From Castellaniella sp049651205 (lineage in GTDB: Bacteria > Pseudomonadota > Gammaproteobacteria > Burkholderiales > Burkholderiaceae_B), in assembly GCF_049651205.1 (NCBI RefSeq), contig NZ_JBASBR010000013.1:101942-165941 (forward strand): a stretch of 64,000 nucleotides of DNA, read 5' to 3'. A program made the translations under genes and the position numbers. Shown piece after piece: positions 8,801 to 17,099 of the stretch. Under the pieces are notes generated by a model. It was not told the DNA's origin. It made no database searches and saw only the letters and a list, made by a program, of their open reading frames with translations. Within the stretch, counting starts at the first letter, position 1. Every line of letters starts with the position of its first letter.

Positions 8801-10563
8801 GTGTCACCGCCGAATACCTGTGCAGTGCCGACCAGATCCAGATCAAGATGGCCCAAGGGGCCAAACCGGGTGAGGGAGGCCAACTGCCCGGCCACAAGGT
8901 GTCGGACTACATTGCACAACTGCGCTACTCAGTGCCTGGCGTAGGCCTGATCTCGCCTCCGCCACACCATGATATTTATTCGATCGAAGATCTGGCGCAA
9001 CTTATCCACGACCTCAAAAACGTCAATCAGGAAGCCTCGATCTCGGTGAAGCTGGTGGCTGAAGTGGGCGTCGGCACGGTGGCCACAGGCGTAGCCAAGG
9101 CCAAGGCTGATCACGTGGTGATTGCCGGCCACGATGGCGGTACCGGTGCTTCGCCCGTGTCATCCATCAAGCACGTGGGCATCCCCTGGGAGCTGGGGCT
9201 GGCCGAGACACAGCAAACCCTGGTAATGAACCGTTTGCGCAGCCGTATCCGCGTACAGGCCGACGGACAGATGAAAACTGGCCGCGACGTGGCGATCGCA
9301 GCCATGCTGGGTGCCGACGAGTGCGGCTTTGCCACGGCTCCGCTGATTGTTGAAGGCTGCGTGATGATGCGCAAATGCCATCTAAACACCTGCCCCACGG
9401 GCGTGGCCACGCAAGATCCCACCTTGCGCAAAAAATTTAATGGCAAGCCTGAGTACGTCGTGAATTACTTCTTCTTTGTGGCTGAAGAAGTTCGCGAAAT
9501 CATGGCGCAACTGGGGATCCGCACATTTGACGAGCTAATCGGCCGGGTGGATCTGCTGGATATGCGCAAAGGCATCAGCCACTGGAAAGCCCATGGGCTG
9601 GATTTCAGCCGGATTTTCCATCAGGTCGAATCTGACGACCCCGTGCATCACACCGACACACAAGACCACGGGCTGACCCACGCGCTCGATCACCAACTGA
9701 TCGAGCGCAGCAAGGCTGCTCTGGATCGTGGCGAAAAAGTGTCATTCATCACACCGGTACGCAACCGCAACCGTACAATCGGCGCCATGCTGTCCGGTGA
9801 AGTGGCACGCCGCTACGGCCACGAGGGTCTGCCCGACGACACCATCCACATCCAGTGCAACGGTGCAGCCGGCCAAAGCTTTGGCGCATTTCTGGCCCAC
9901 GGCATCACACTGGATCTGGTGGGTGAAGCCAACGACTACGTGGGCAAGGGGCTCTCCGGCGGGCGCCTGATTGTGCGCTCACCCAACGATTTCCGCGGCT
10001 TCGGGCCAGACCATATCATTGCCGGCAACACGGTGCTGTACGGTGCCACCGGTGGCGAAGCGTACTTCAACGGCGTGGCAGGCGAACGCTTTGCCGTGCG
10101 CAACTCAGGTGCAGTCGCAGTGGTGGAAGGCACCGGCGACCATGGCTGCGAATACATGACGGGCGGCACCGTGGTGGTGCTGGGTGAAACGGGGCGCAAC
10201 TTTGCCGCGGGGATGTCGGGCGGTGTTGCCTATGTCTGGGATCCTGAGCATCTTCTGGCCAAGCGGTGCAATACCGATATGGTGCTGTTGGAGCCCATGC
10301 CCACACATGAGGCCCAGAAACAGGCCGGCGATGTCCAGTATTGGCATCACCAGACGCGTGAAAGTGAACATGAAACCGACGAAACTATCGTGCACCGGCT
10401 GGTGGAAAACCATTTCCGCCAAACCGGCAGTTTCCGCGCACGCGAAATACTGGATGACTGGGGCCAGGCACGCCTTGCGTTTGTCAAAGCCACCCCCACC
10501 GAATACCGCCGCGCACTGGGCGAACTGTGGCAAGCGTCACAGGCCCGCGATCTGGCCGCCTGA
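5866..10563 (+). CDS. gltB: Glutamate synthase (NADPH) large subunit
   Basis: A protein of 1565 residues that converts glutamine plus 2-oxoglutarate to two glutamates, the GOGAT half of ammonium assimilation. It begins with a 26-residue propeptide before Cys27 (HDACGVGF), which becomes the N-terminal nucleophile of the glutaminase domain. RFSTNTFPAWPLAHP and NGEINT follow in that domain. The FMN/synthase domain has GEGGEDALRY and GAKPGEGGQLPG. The three cysteines for the 3Fe-4S cluster are in CVMMRKCHLNTCPTG. The C-terminal glycine-rich beta-helix (GGRLIVRSP, GATGGEAYFNG) is complete. gltD follows after 14 bases. Length and motifs are normal. Confidence 0.98.
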   Translation: MTHPAYCPPGLPAAQGLYHPEYEHDACGVGFVAHIEGTKSHTIIQQALKILENLNHRGAVGADELMGDGAGILIQIPDQLYRDEMASLGVCLPPPDDYGVAMVFLPKETASRLACERELERAVRDEGQVVLGWRDVPIDHDMQMSPTVRACEPVIRQLFIGRGPDIMVPDALERKLYVIRKTASHAIQRMQLAHGQEYFVPSISVRTVVYKGLLLASQVGVYYRDLADTRAVSALALVHQRFSTNTFPAWPLAHPYRMIAHNGEINTVKGNFNWLRAREGVMSSAVLGDDLAKLYPIVYEGQSDTATFDNCLELLVMSGYSLAHAMMIMIPEAWEQHADMDESRRAFYEYHAAMMEPWDGPAAVAFTDGRQIGATLDRNGLRPARYLITDDNIVVLASEAGTLQIPEHRIIKKWRLQPGKMLLIDLQQGRIIEDEEIKSQLANAHPYPQWIERLRMKLDDLPVVKDDDTPAPIASLLDRQQAFGWTQEDFKFILEPMAATGQEAIGSMGNDAPLTVLSDRPKPFYNYFRQMFAQVTNPPIDPIREQLVMSLVSFIGPKPNLLDINNVNPPLRLEINQPILDQAAMAQLRHISRQTNDKFRCCELDITYPVVWGREGIEACLASLCATAADAVRSGNNILLLSDRLVDADRVAIPALLATSAIHQHLIRSGLRTKTGLIVETGSARETHHFALLAGYGAEAIHPWLALETLAGMEATIPHATQNYIKAIGKGLKKVMSKMGISTYMSYTGAQIFEAVGLHNSLVKKYFSGTPSNIEGIDIFQVAEEAMRAHQAAFSTDPVLTDRLDEGGDYAFRIRGEQHLWTPDSIAKLQHATRANNYSTFKEYAQLINDQSRRHMTLRGLFEFRVDPARAIPLSEVEPAKEIVKRFATGAMSLGSISTEAHTTLAVAMNRIGGKSNTGEGGEDALRYRAEMRAGKPTVRKGDSIASVLGKDRIVADIPLAAGDSLRSRIKQVASGRFGVTAEYLCSADQIQIKMAQGAKPGEGGQLPGHKVSDYIAQLRYSVPGVGLISPPPHHDIYSIEDLAQLIHDLKNVNQEASISVKLVAEVGVGTVATGVAKAKADHVVIAGHDGGTGASPVSSIKHVGIPWELGLAETQQTLVMNRLRSRIRVQADGQMKTGRDVAIAAMLGADECGFATAPLIVEGCVMMRKCHLNTCPTGVATQDPTLRKKFNGKPEYVVNYFFFVAEEVREIMAQLGIRTFDELIGRVDLLDMRKGISHWKAHGLDFSRIFHQVESDDPVHHTDTQDHGLTHALDHQLIERSKAALDRGEKVSFITPVRNRNRTIGAMLSGEVARRYGHEGLPDDTIHIQCNGAAGQSFGAFLAHGITLDLVGEANDYVGKGLSGGRLIVRSPNDFRGFGPDHIIAGNTVLYGATGGEAYFNGVAGERFAVRNSGAVAVVEGTGDHGCEYMTGGTVVVLGETGRNFAAGMSGGVAYVWDPEHLLAKRCNTDMVLLEPMPTHEAQKQAGDVQYWHHQTRESEHETDETIVHRLVENHFRQTGSFRAREILDDWGQARLAFVKATPTEYRRALGELWQASQARDLAA

Positions 10564-10577
10564 AGGAATATTGCATC

Positions 10578-12041
10578 ATGGGAAAAATCACTGGTTTCAT
10601 GGAATTTGCCCGGGTCAAGCCTGCCTACGAGGCCCCCGAGTCCAGACTGCACCACTGGAAGGAGTTTGTCTCACCGCTTACCGACGAGGAAGCGCGCGTA
10701 CAGGGTGCCCGATGCATGGATTGCGGCGTACCTTTTTGTACCCACGCCTGTCCAGTCAACAACATCATCCCCGACTGGAACGACCTGGTGTACAAGCAGG
10801 ACTGGAAGCGCGCGCTGGACACGCTGCTGTCCACCAACAACTTTCCGGAGTTCACCGGCCGCATCTGCCCCGCCCCCTGCGAGGCCGCCTGCACGCTTAA
10901 CCTGAACGACACCGCAGTCGGCATCAAATCCATCGAACACACCATCATCGAGCGCGGCTGGCAAGAAGGATGGGTTGTCCCCCAGCCACCCGCGCGAAAA
11001 ACAGGCAAACGGGTAGCCGTCGTAGGTTCCGGCCCCGCAGGGTTGGCCTGTGCACAACAACTGGCGCGTGCGGGCCACACCGTGTCGGTATTTGAGAAAA
11101 ACAATCGCATCGGCGGCTTGCTGCGCTATGGCATCCCCGACTTCAAACTCGAGAAAATCCATATCGACCGGCGTCTGGCACAGATGGAGGCCGAAGGGGT
11201 CGAGTTTTTCCCGTCCACCTACATCGGGCTGCCCGAACATGCAGAAGACGGCCTGAATGTCATCTCTCCGGACGATCTGCTGGCCCAGCACGATGCCGTG
11301 GTCCTGTCTGGCGGCTGCGAACAGCCTCGCGACCTGCCCGTGCCCGGACGCGATCTGCGGGGCGTGCACTTTGCCATGGACTTTCTGCGCCAGCAAAACA
11401 AGGTCAACCACGGAGACCGGATCGCCAAGCCAATCAACGCCAAAGGCAAGCATGTGATCGTCATCGGCGGCGGTGACACCGGCTCGGACTGCGTAGGCAC
11501 CAGCAATCGTCAGGGGGCTGCCTCGGTGACACAGTTTGAGCTGATGTTCCGCCCTCCCGAAGAGGAAGACAAACTGCTGGTATGGCCCTATTGGCCCATC
11601 AAGTTACGCACGTCGTCCTCGCATGAAGAAGGCTGCCAACGCGATTGGGCTGTCGGCACCCAGGCGTTCGAAGGCAAGGGCGGCAAGGTGGAAAAGCTGG
11701 TGGCCACACGCCTGGAATGGTTCAAGGACAAGGCCACCGGGCAGATGAAAATGCGCGAAGTCAAAGACTCGCAATTTGAAATTCAGGCTGATCTCGTGCT
11801 GCTGGCGATGGGTTTTGTCTCACCAATGCGCACGGTGCTGGATGCCTTCGGTGTCGAGCGCGATCCACGAGGCAATATCCGTGCCACCACGGACGACTAC
11901 TGTAGCTCACGGCCCAAGGTATTTGCGGCCGGCGACATGCGACGCGGCCAATCGCTGGTGGTCTGGGCGATCCGTGAAGGCCGACAATGCGCACGGTCTG
12001 TAGACGAGTATCTGATGGGTACATCCCAGCTGCCACGCTGA
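10578..12041 (+). CDS. gltD: Glutamate synthase small subunit
   Basis: A protein of 487 residues that passes electrons from NADPH to the large subunit. Two cysteine clusters (CMDCGVPFCTHACP and CPAPCEAAC) bind the 4Fe-4S centres. The FAD-binding motif VVGSGPAGLACAQQLA and the NADPH-binding motif VIGGGDTGSDCVG follow in the usual order. I take the ATG at 10578, preceded by GAAGGAATA as ribosome-binding site, rather than an upstream in-frame GTG at 10527 inside gltB. It is co-transcribed with gltB. Confidence 0.97.
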   Translation: MGKITGFMEFARVKPAYEAPESRLHHWKEFVSPLTDEEARVQGARCMDCGVPFCTHACPVNNIIPDWNDLVYKQDWKRALDTLLSTNNFPEFTGRICPAPCEAACTLNLNDTAVGIKSIEHTIIERGWQEGWVVPQPPARKTGKRVAVVGSGPAGLACAQQLARAGHTVSVFEKNNRIGGLLRYGIPDFKLEKIHIDRRLAQMEAEGVEFFPSTYIGLPEHAEDGLNVISPDDLLAQHDAVVLSGGCEQPRDLPVPGRDLRGVHFAMDFLRQQNKVNHGDRIAKPINAKGKHVIVIGGGDTGSDCVGTSNRQGAASVTQFELMFRPPEEEDKLLVWPYWPIKLRTSSSHEEGCQRDWAVGTQAFEGKGGKVEKLVATRLEWFKDKATGQMKMREVKDSQFEIQADLVLLAMGFVSPMRTVLDAFGVERDPRGNIRATTDDYCSSRPKVFAAGDMRRGQSLVVWAIREGRQCARSVDEYLMGTSQLPR

Positions 12042-12068
12042 CGCACTCATCGCCCCCTGAGCAGGTAT

Positions 12069-12095
12069 CTGGCTGCAGGCAAACCCCGCAGCCAG
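12069..12095 (+). terminator. Hairpin after gltD without a clear T-tract
   Basis: CTGGCTGC pairs with GCAGCCAG around an 11-base loop, 28 bases after the gltD stop. No run of T follows, so it is a weak terminator or an RNA end-protecting structure. The mla genes start about 50 bases further on, and TACAAT at 12108-12113 could be a -10 element for them. Confidence 0.35.
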
Positions 12096-12143
12096 ATGGG
12101 CAGCAGGTACAATCTCCTGCATAGAACGGAGCCCGCTCACTTC

Positions 12144-12965
12144 ATGTCTAACCTCCCCAAACCTCTTGTCACCTTTACCGGCGTATCGCTGGGCTATGGC
12201 GACTTCACCGTGCTGCGCGACATCGATCTCGAAGTCCTGCCGGGCCAGGTTGTGGCCATGATGGGCGGTTCAGGCTCAGGAAAAACCACCTTGTTGCGCG
12301 CCGTCACCGGGCAGTTGCCCGCCCAGGCGGGCAGCATCACCGTTTTCGGGCACGATATCGCCACCCTGCACGGCGAAGCCCTGCGCGAAACCCGCCAGCG
12401 CATGGGGGTGCTGTTTCAAGGCGGTGCCCTGTTCACAGACCTCGACGTCTTCGAAAACGTGGCGTTTCCGCTACGCGAACACACCTGTATATCAGAGCAG
12501 CAAATCCTCGAGCGCGTACTCGACAAGTTGCAGGCAGTTGGCCTGCGCCATGCAGCACACCTTCGTATCTCCGAAATCTCAGGCGGCATGGCGCGCCGCG
12601 TGGCACTGGCCCGTGCCATTGTCCTCGAGCCCGAGCTCATCCTCTACGATGAGCCCTTCGCCGGCCTCGACCCCATTTCACTGGGCATTACGGCGCAGCT
12701 TATCCGCAACATGACAGACCAACTGGGCTGCGCGTCCATCCTCATCACGCATGATGTGGCCGAGTCCTTTGCCATCGTCGATCAGGTATACCTCATCGGC
12801 CAGGGCAAGCTGATGGCCCACGGCAGCCCTGCCCAGCTGTCCGCTGCTCAGGACGAATACCTCCAGCAGTTCCTGCAGGGGCGCCCAGACGGCCCAATCG
12901 GCTTTCACTATCCGCTCACACCAGCCTTCGAACGCTGGTTCGCTGCCCGCAGAGGCGCCGCATGA
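12144..12965 (+). CDS. mlaF: MlaF, ATPase of the Mla phospholipid transport complex
   Basis: A protein of 273 residues that drives phospholipid movement between inner and outer membranes with MlaE and MlaD. Walker A is GGSGSGKTTLLRA, the signature is ISGGMARRVALARA, Walker B is LILYDEPFAGLDP, and the H-loop is ILITHD. I take the ATG at 12144 (MSNLPKPLV); an in-frame start 48 bases upstream would add an unrelated tail. The stop overlaps the mlaE start as ATGA. The C-terminal tail beyond the ATPase fold (residues 245-273) resembles the MlaF extension that wraps the partner subunit. Confidence 0.95.
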   Translation: MSNLPKPLVTFTGVSLGYGDFTVLRDIDLEVLPGQVVAMMGGSGSGKTTLLRAVTGQLPAQAGSITVFGHDIATLHGEALRETRQRMGVLFQGGALFTDLDVFENVAFPLREHTCISEQQILERVLDKLQAVGLRHAAHLRISEISGGMARRVALARAIVLEPELILYDEPFAGLDPISLGITAQLIRNMTDQLGCASILITHDVAESFAIVDQVYLIGQGKLMAHGSPAQLSAAQDEYLQQFLQGRPDGPIGFHYPLTPAFERWFAARRGAA

Positions 12966-13747
12966 AGCCATTTCAACGCATCGCCACACTGGGGCGCGCC
13001 TTCGTTAATCTGCTGATCAGCCTGGGCGGGTTTGCGCGCCTGTTCACAGCCATCCTTGCACGCAGCAGCATCCTGTGGCGCCGGCCGCGCCTTACCTCCC
13101 AGCAAGTTCATTTCATCGGCAACCACTCCTTGCTGATCATTGGTGTATCTGGCCTTTTTGTCGGCTTTGTACTGGGCCTGCAAGGCTATTACACACTCAA
13201 CCGCTACGGATCCGAAGAAGCCTTGGGGCTGCTGGTTGCACTCTCGCTCACCCGAGAGCTCGGGCCAGTAGTCACCGCACTGCTGTTTGCAGGCCGGGCA
13301 GGTACCTCGCTGACTGCAGAAATCGGCCTGATGAAAGCCGGAGAACAAATCGCCGCCATGGAAGTCATGGCTGTCGACCCTATCCGCCGCGTCCTAGTGC
13401 CCCGATTCTGGGGTGGCGTCATCGCCATGCCGATTCTGGCCGCTTTCTTTTCGATGGTTGGTGTGCTGGGAGGCTGGTTTGTGGGTGTCGTCCTTATCGG
13501 CATCGACCCCGGCGCCTTTTGGTCACAAATGCAAGGCGGCGTCGATGTGGTCGACGATGTACTCAATGGGGTCATCAAAAGCCTGGTGTTTGGGGTGGTG
13601 GTGACGCTCATCGCCCTGCATCAGGGCTGGACATCCAAACCTACCCCCGAAGGCGTCTCGCGGGCCACCACCCGCACGGTAGTCAATGGCGCGCTGGCGG
13701 TACTGGGCCTCGATTTTCTGCTCACCGCACTGATGTTCGCGCACTAA
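12962..13747 (+). CDS. mlaE: MlaE, permease of the Mla complex
   Basis: An integral inner-membrane protein of 261 residues from the MlaE/YrbE family. The N-terminal interfacial segment is followed by a hydrophobic core with FVGFVLGLQGYYTLNRYG, LTRELGPVVTALLFAGRAGT and EIGLMKAGEQIAAMEVMAVDP, the most conserved stretch of the family. It forms the pore through which MlaF energy is coupled to the MlaD ring. It is coupled to mlaF by a 4-base overlap, and mlaD follows 12 bases later. Confidence 0.95.
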   Translation: MKPFQRIATLGRAFVNLLISLGGFARLFTAILARSSILWRRPRLTSQQVHFIGNHSLLIIGVSGLFVGFVLGLQGYYTLNRYGSEEALGLLVALSLTRELGPVVTALLFAGRAGTSLTAEIGLMKAGEQIAAMEVMAVDPIRRVLVPRFWGGVIAMPILAAFFSMVGVLGGWFVGVVLIGIDPGAFWSQMQGGVDVVDDVLNGVIKSLVFGVVVTLIALHQGWTSKPTPEGVSRATTRTVVNGALAVLGLDFLLTALMFAH

Positions 13748-13759
13748 GGAAACCTTTTC

Positions 13760-14263
13760 ATGACACGAGAAAAAACTGATTTCTGGGTCGGCCTGTTTAT
13801 TTTGTTGGGCCTGATCGCGTTGGTGTTTCTGGCCCTGCGTGCCGGCAACATGAGCTCATTTTCTTTTGCGCCCACCTACCGGGTGCAGGCTTACTTCGAC
13901 AACGTCGGCAGCCTGAAAGTACGGGCGCCTGTAAAAAGCAGCGGGGTTGTGGTGGGCCGGGTAGCGTCCATCGGCTTTGACAACCAACGCTTCCAGGCCA
14001 GCGTCCAGCTTGATCTCGAACAGCAATACACGTTCCCCACCGACTCCTCCGTGTCCATCCTTACCTCGGGCCTGCTGGGCGAGCAATACATCGGCGTGAC
14101 CCCAGGGGGCGAAGACAAAACCTTGGCTGATGGCGGCATCATCAAGTTCACACAGTCTGCTGTCGTCCTCGAGGATCTCATCAGCAAATTCCTGTACAAC
14201 TCAGCCGAAAAAGAAGGCTCAGCCGCTGCACCAGGATCCGCATCAGGCAGCGTAGCGCACTGA
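13760..14263 (+). CDS. mlaD: MlaD, MCE-domain substrate-binding subunit
   Basis: A protein of 167 residues: one N-terminal membrane anchor (about residues 8-27), then a single MCE domain (YRVQAYFDNVGSLKVRAPVK, VVVGRVASI) and ISKFLYN, followed by a low-complexity Ala/Ser/Gly tail. In the E. coli complex six MlaD copies make a periplasmic ring holding phospholipid. It is of typical size. It is followed 99 bases later by mlaA, which in E. coli sits at another locus. Confidence 0.94.
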   Translation: MTREKTDFWVGLFILLGLIALVFLALRAGNMSSFSFAPTYRVQAYFDNVGSLKVRAPVKSSGVVVGRVASIGFDNQRFQASVQLDLEQQYTFPTDSSVSILTSGLLGEQYIGVTPGGEDKTLADGGIIKFTQSAVVLEDLISKFLYNSAEKEGSAAAPGSASGSVAH

Positions 14264-14362
14264 TCCGCCACACATCCGCAGCCACACCGCACAAATGGGT
14301 ACGGAGGTTACAATGCGCATCATATTTTGTCTCAGGCCTCACGACCCGGCTCGCCGCTTACC

Positions 14363-15205
14363 ATGAAACTCACTGCCACCTCTACCCGCGCCCGGCATGC
14401 CCGCTGGATACGACCCATACTCGCTGTCACCACAGCGGCCCTGGTGGCTGGCTGCGCACAGGTTCCCAACCCGTCACCCAACGATCCCTGGGAATCCTAC
14501 AACCGCAGCATGTACAGCTTCAATGATGCGGTCGACCGCGCTGTCCTGAAGCCCATTGCCACTGGCTACGAAACCATCACTCCCCGGCCCGTGCGCACCT
14601 GTGTGCATAATGTGTTCAGCAACCTGGGTGACGTCTGGTCTGGCATCAACAGCCTGCTGCAGGGCCGTGGCCGCGATTTTGTCGACACTTTCGGCCGCAT
14701 CTTGTTTAACTCTACCGTTGGCCTTGGCGGCTGTATCGATGTCGCCAGCATGCACGGCGCCCGCAAGATCCCCAACGACTTCGGCATGACACTGGGCGTG
14801 TGGGGTTTTGGCCAAGGGCCCTATTTTGTGCTGCCTTTCTTTGGCGCCAGCACCGTACGTGACGGCGTGGGCACCGCGGTAACATTAGCCGCGCCGGTTA
14901 CTCCCACCGCAGCCGTATTCGCCATCGACAATATCCCGGTGCGCAACTCAATTCTCGGGCTATACATCGTCGACACCCGAGCCAACCTGCTTGAAGCCGG
15001 CCGCCTGGTCGATCAGATCGCCCTGGATAAATACAGTTTCATCCGCGATGCCTATTTGCAACGTCGTAAGGCTATGCTGGATAGCAGAGAGAACAGTCAG
15101 CACGCCAGCACCCAGGACACCCTGGACGGCGCCGGCCAGCCGGCTGCTCATCCCTCTGATAACCTGCCGGTCTACGACGACCCAGAAGCAGCCCCCAGCA
15201 ACTAA
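14363..15205 (+). CDS. mlaA: MlaA (VacJ), outer-membrane lipoprotein of the Mla system
   Basis: A lipoprotein of 280 residues that removes mislocalised phospholipid from the outer leaflet of the outer membrane and hands it to MlaC. The start chosen (ATG 14363) gives a signal peptide ending in the lipobox LVAGC at about residue 33. The VacJ family core is clear: DPWESYNRSMYSFNDAVDRAV, then GGCIDVAS and FGMTLGVWGFGQGPYFVLPFFG. TACAAT at 14309-14314 could be an internal promoter. Its presence between mlaD and mlaC puts the outer-membrane component in the same operon. Confidence 0.95.
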   Translation: MKLTATSTRARHARWIRPILAVTTAALVAGCAQVPNPSPNDPWESYNRSMYSFNDAVDRAVLKPIATGYETITPRPVRTCVHNVFSNLGDVWSGINSLLQGRGRDFVDTFGRILFNSTVGLGGCIDVASMHGARKIPNDFGMTLGVWGFGQGPYFVLPFFGASTVRDGVGTAVTLAAPVTPTAAVFAIDNIPVRNSILGLYIVDTRANLLEAGRLVDQIALDKYSFIRDAYLQRRKAMLDSRENSQHASTQDTLDGAGQPAAHPSDNLPVYDDPEAAPSN

Positions 15206-15217
15206 GGGTCTGGTGCG

Positions 15218-15248
15218 GGATGGCCGCCCTTCCTCGGGCAGGCCATCC
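15218..15248 (+). other. Nested hairpin between mlaA and mlaC
   Basis: GGATGGCC (15218-15225) pairs with GGCCATCC (15241-15248), and the loop holds a second stem GCCC/GGGC. There is no T-tract, so it is more likely an intercistronic processing or stability element than a terminator. Confidence 0.45.
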
Positions 15249-15298
15249 GTCAAACCAACCAGACAGCCAACACACCGGCGACCCCAGGAGCACGCACT

Positions 15299-15949
15299 AT
15301 GCAGTCATTGTTTTTGAATAAATTTCGTCTTTTCTTTCAGTCTTGCCTGCTGGCCTGCACCCTGGCCTTGTGCATCACGCCAGCCGCCCAGGCCCAACAC
15401 ACGGTTGATCCAAAAGCCGCCCCCAATGTATTTCTGGGCGCCGTGGCCAACAACATGCTTGAGGCCGTCAAGGCCAACCCCAAGGCACTCGGTGGCGACG
15501 TCGGCGAGATCACCGCACTGGTGCGCCAGTATGCCCTGCCCTATGTCGACATGAACAAAACCACCCGCCTGGCAGCCGGCCGCCACTGGCGTCAGGCATC
15601 CGATGCTCAAAAAGAGGCGCTGGTCAAAGCCTTTACCGGCACCCTCATCCGCACCTACAGCGGCGCCTTTACGCGCGTTACCCCCGACACCACCATCGAT
15701 GTTGCGCCGTTTCGAGGTGACCCCAACGCAGACGACGCAGTCGTACGCACCTCGGTTTCGCAACCCAACAGCAGCCCCATCGGCGTGGATTATCGCCTTG
15801 AACAAACCGACGCCGGCTGGAAAGTCTACGACCTCAACGTCGAAGGTATCTGGCTGATCCAAAACTATCGCAATCAGTTCTCCCAGGAAATCGGCCGCAA
15901 CGGCATCGACGGGCTGATCAAGGCGCTTAACGCCAAAAGCGCGCAATAA
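15299..15949 (+). CDS. mlaC: MlaC, periplasmic phospholipid carrier
   Basis: A protein of 216 residues with a signal peptide ending near AAQAQH (residues 1-32) and the MlaC/Ttg2D family fold: VRQYALPYVDMNKTTRLAAGRHWRQAS, then FTGTLIRTYSGAF and the C-terminal YDLNVEGIWLIQNYRNQFSQEI. It carries lipid across the periplasm between MlaA and the MlaFED complex. It is the last recognisable mla gene; the STAS gene mlaB that often follows is not found in the next 358 bases. Confidence 0.94.
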   Translation: MQSLFLNKFRLFFQSCLLACTLALCITPAAQAQHTVDPKAAPNVFLGAVANNMLEAVKANPKALGGDVGEITALVRQYALPYVDMNKTTRLAAGRHWRQASDAQKEALVKAFTGTLIRTYSGAFTRVTPDTTIDVAPFRGDPNADDAVVRTSVSQPNSSPIGVDYRLEQTDAGWKVYDLNVEGIWLIQNYRNQFSQEIGRNGIDGLIKALNAKSAQ

Positions 15950-16307
15950 ATCCAGATAAATCGACCCCGGGCAAACCAAAGCGGTCACTCGACAATCGTT
16001 TTGGTACCCGATCAGCAATCGCCCCATCCGTAGTCAGCCAGCTGATCAGCCAACGAACGGCCGCCCTTCACCACCGCAGCATATCGCCCACACACCCAGC
16101 GGGGTGAGGCAGTGGCGGGCTGCACGTGCCCATTGGCAGGCGCCGGCGGCTTCCGAAGGGAAGCGGGGGGTGTCGGCCCGCGCTGTCCGAGGATCGCGCA
16201 GCGAGCCGATTTCGCGGGCCCACACATCACCCAGGCAACCAAGCCTTCTTGACCCCTCACACAGCCTATAATGGCGAATTGCGCCCTTCTCGGCCCAAGC
16301 ATCCACC
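15950..16307. other. Gene-free stretch after mlaC; expected mlaB slot is empty
   Basis: I translated the plus strand here by eye. One frame stays open for about 300 bases but has no early start and reads as a Pro/Arg/Ser-rich string without any STAS-like hydrophobic strand pattern. The minus-strand open frame across 16012-16398 is equally unconvincing. The only signal is the TATAAT hexamer at 16267-16272 for the next gene. Confidence 0.5.
16267..16272 (+). promoter_or_regulatory. Consensus -10 element for the ABC-2 exporter / murA region
   Basis: TATAAT lies 35 bases before the ATG at 16308. No good -35 hexamer is found at 16-18 bases spacing; TTGACC occurs upstream but only 12 bases away. 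It suggests that the genes from 16308 onward have their own promoter separate from mla. Confidence 0.5.
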
Positions 16308-17099
16308 ATGCCCGCACTAGATCTTCAAAATATCTCCAAAACCTACGCCCCGCCGCCGCGATCCTTGCGTGATCGCTTATCTGGGCGCCCTGCGTCACCT
16401 GGCTTTCAAGCGCTCACTGACGTCAACCTCAGTGTCGACCACGGTGAATTCTTTGGCCTGCTGGGCCCCAACGGCGCCGGTAAAACCACGTTAATTTCCA
16501 TTCTGGCCGGCCTCGCCCACGCCACCCAGGGCACTGCAAGCGTCTGCGGCTACGACGTCGTCCAGGACTTCCGCAAGGCACGCCAATCCCTGGGCGTTGT
16601 CCCCCAGGAAATCGTCTACGATCCCTTTTTCACCATCCGTGAAACCCTACGCTTGCAATCCGGCTACTTTGGCCTGCGCAACAACGACAACTGGATCGAC
16701 GAAATCCTCGACAACCTTGGTTTGTTGGACAAAGCCGACACCAATATGCGTGCCCTTTCAGGGGGAATGAAACGTCGCGTGCTGGTTGCCCAGGCGCTGG
16801 TTCACCGCCCTCCCGTCATCATTCTTGACGAGCCCACCGCCGGCGTCGACGTCGATCTCCGCCGCACCCTCTGGGACTTCATCACCCGCCTCAACCAGGC
16901 CGGCCACACCATTTTGCTGACTACCCACTACCTCGAAGAAGCCGAAGCGCTGTGCGGGCGCGTTGCCATGCTTAAAGCGGGCCACATTGTTGCCCTCGAC
17001 ACCACCCAGGCCCTCATGGCCCGCTTCGGTGGCACCGACCTCGAAGACGCCTTCGTGCACATCATGCACGACGACTCCCTGCTGGAGGCCGAGCTATGA
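16308..17099 (+). CDS. ABC-2 type exporter, ATP-binding protein (YadG-like)
   Basis: An ATPase of 263 residues. Walker A is GPNGAGKTTLISI, the signature is LSGGMKRRVLVAQAL, Walker B is VIILDEPTAGVD, and the H-loop is LLTTHYLEEAEAL. The helical insertion begins with GVVPQEIVYDPFF, typical of DrrA/YadG-type exporters. The substrate is not known for this family branch. The permease starts inside its stop codon (ATGA). The position between mla genes and ibaG-murA suggests an envelope-related task, but that is an inference. Confidence 0.92.
   Translation: MPALDLQNISKTYAPPPRSLRDRLSGRPASPGFQALTDVNLSVDHGEFFGLLGPNGAGKTTLISILAGLAHATQGTASVCGYDVVQDFRKARQSLGVVPQEIVYDPFFTIRETLRLQSGYFGLRNNDNWIDEILDNLGLLDKADTNMRALSGGMKRRVLVAQALVHRPPVIILDEPTAGVDVDLRRTLWDFITRLNQAGHTILLTTHYLEEAEALCGRVAMLKAGHIVALDTTQALMARFGGTDLEDAFVHIMHDDSLLEAEL

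Noticed and set aside
16012..16398. Minus-strand frame of 128 codons in the gap after mlaC
   Set aside because: Overlaps the start of the exporter ATPase; Arg/Trp/Ala-rich with no fold pattern; I prefer no gene here.
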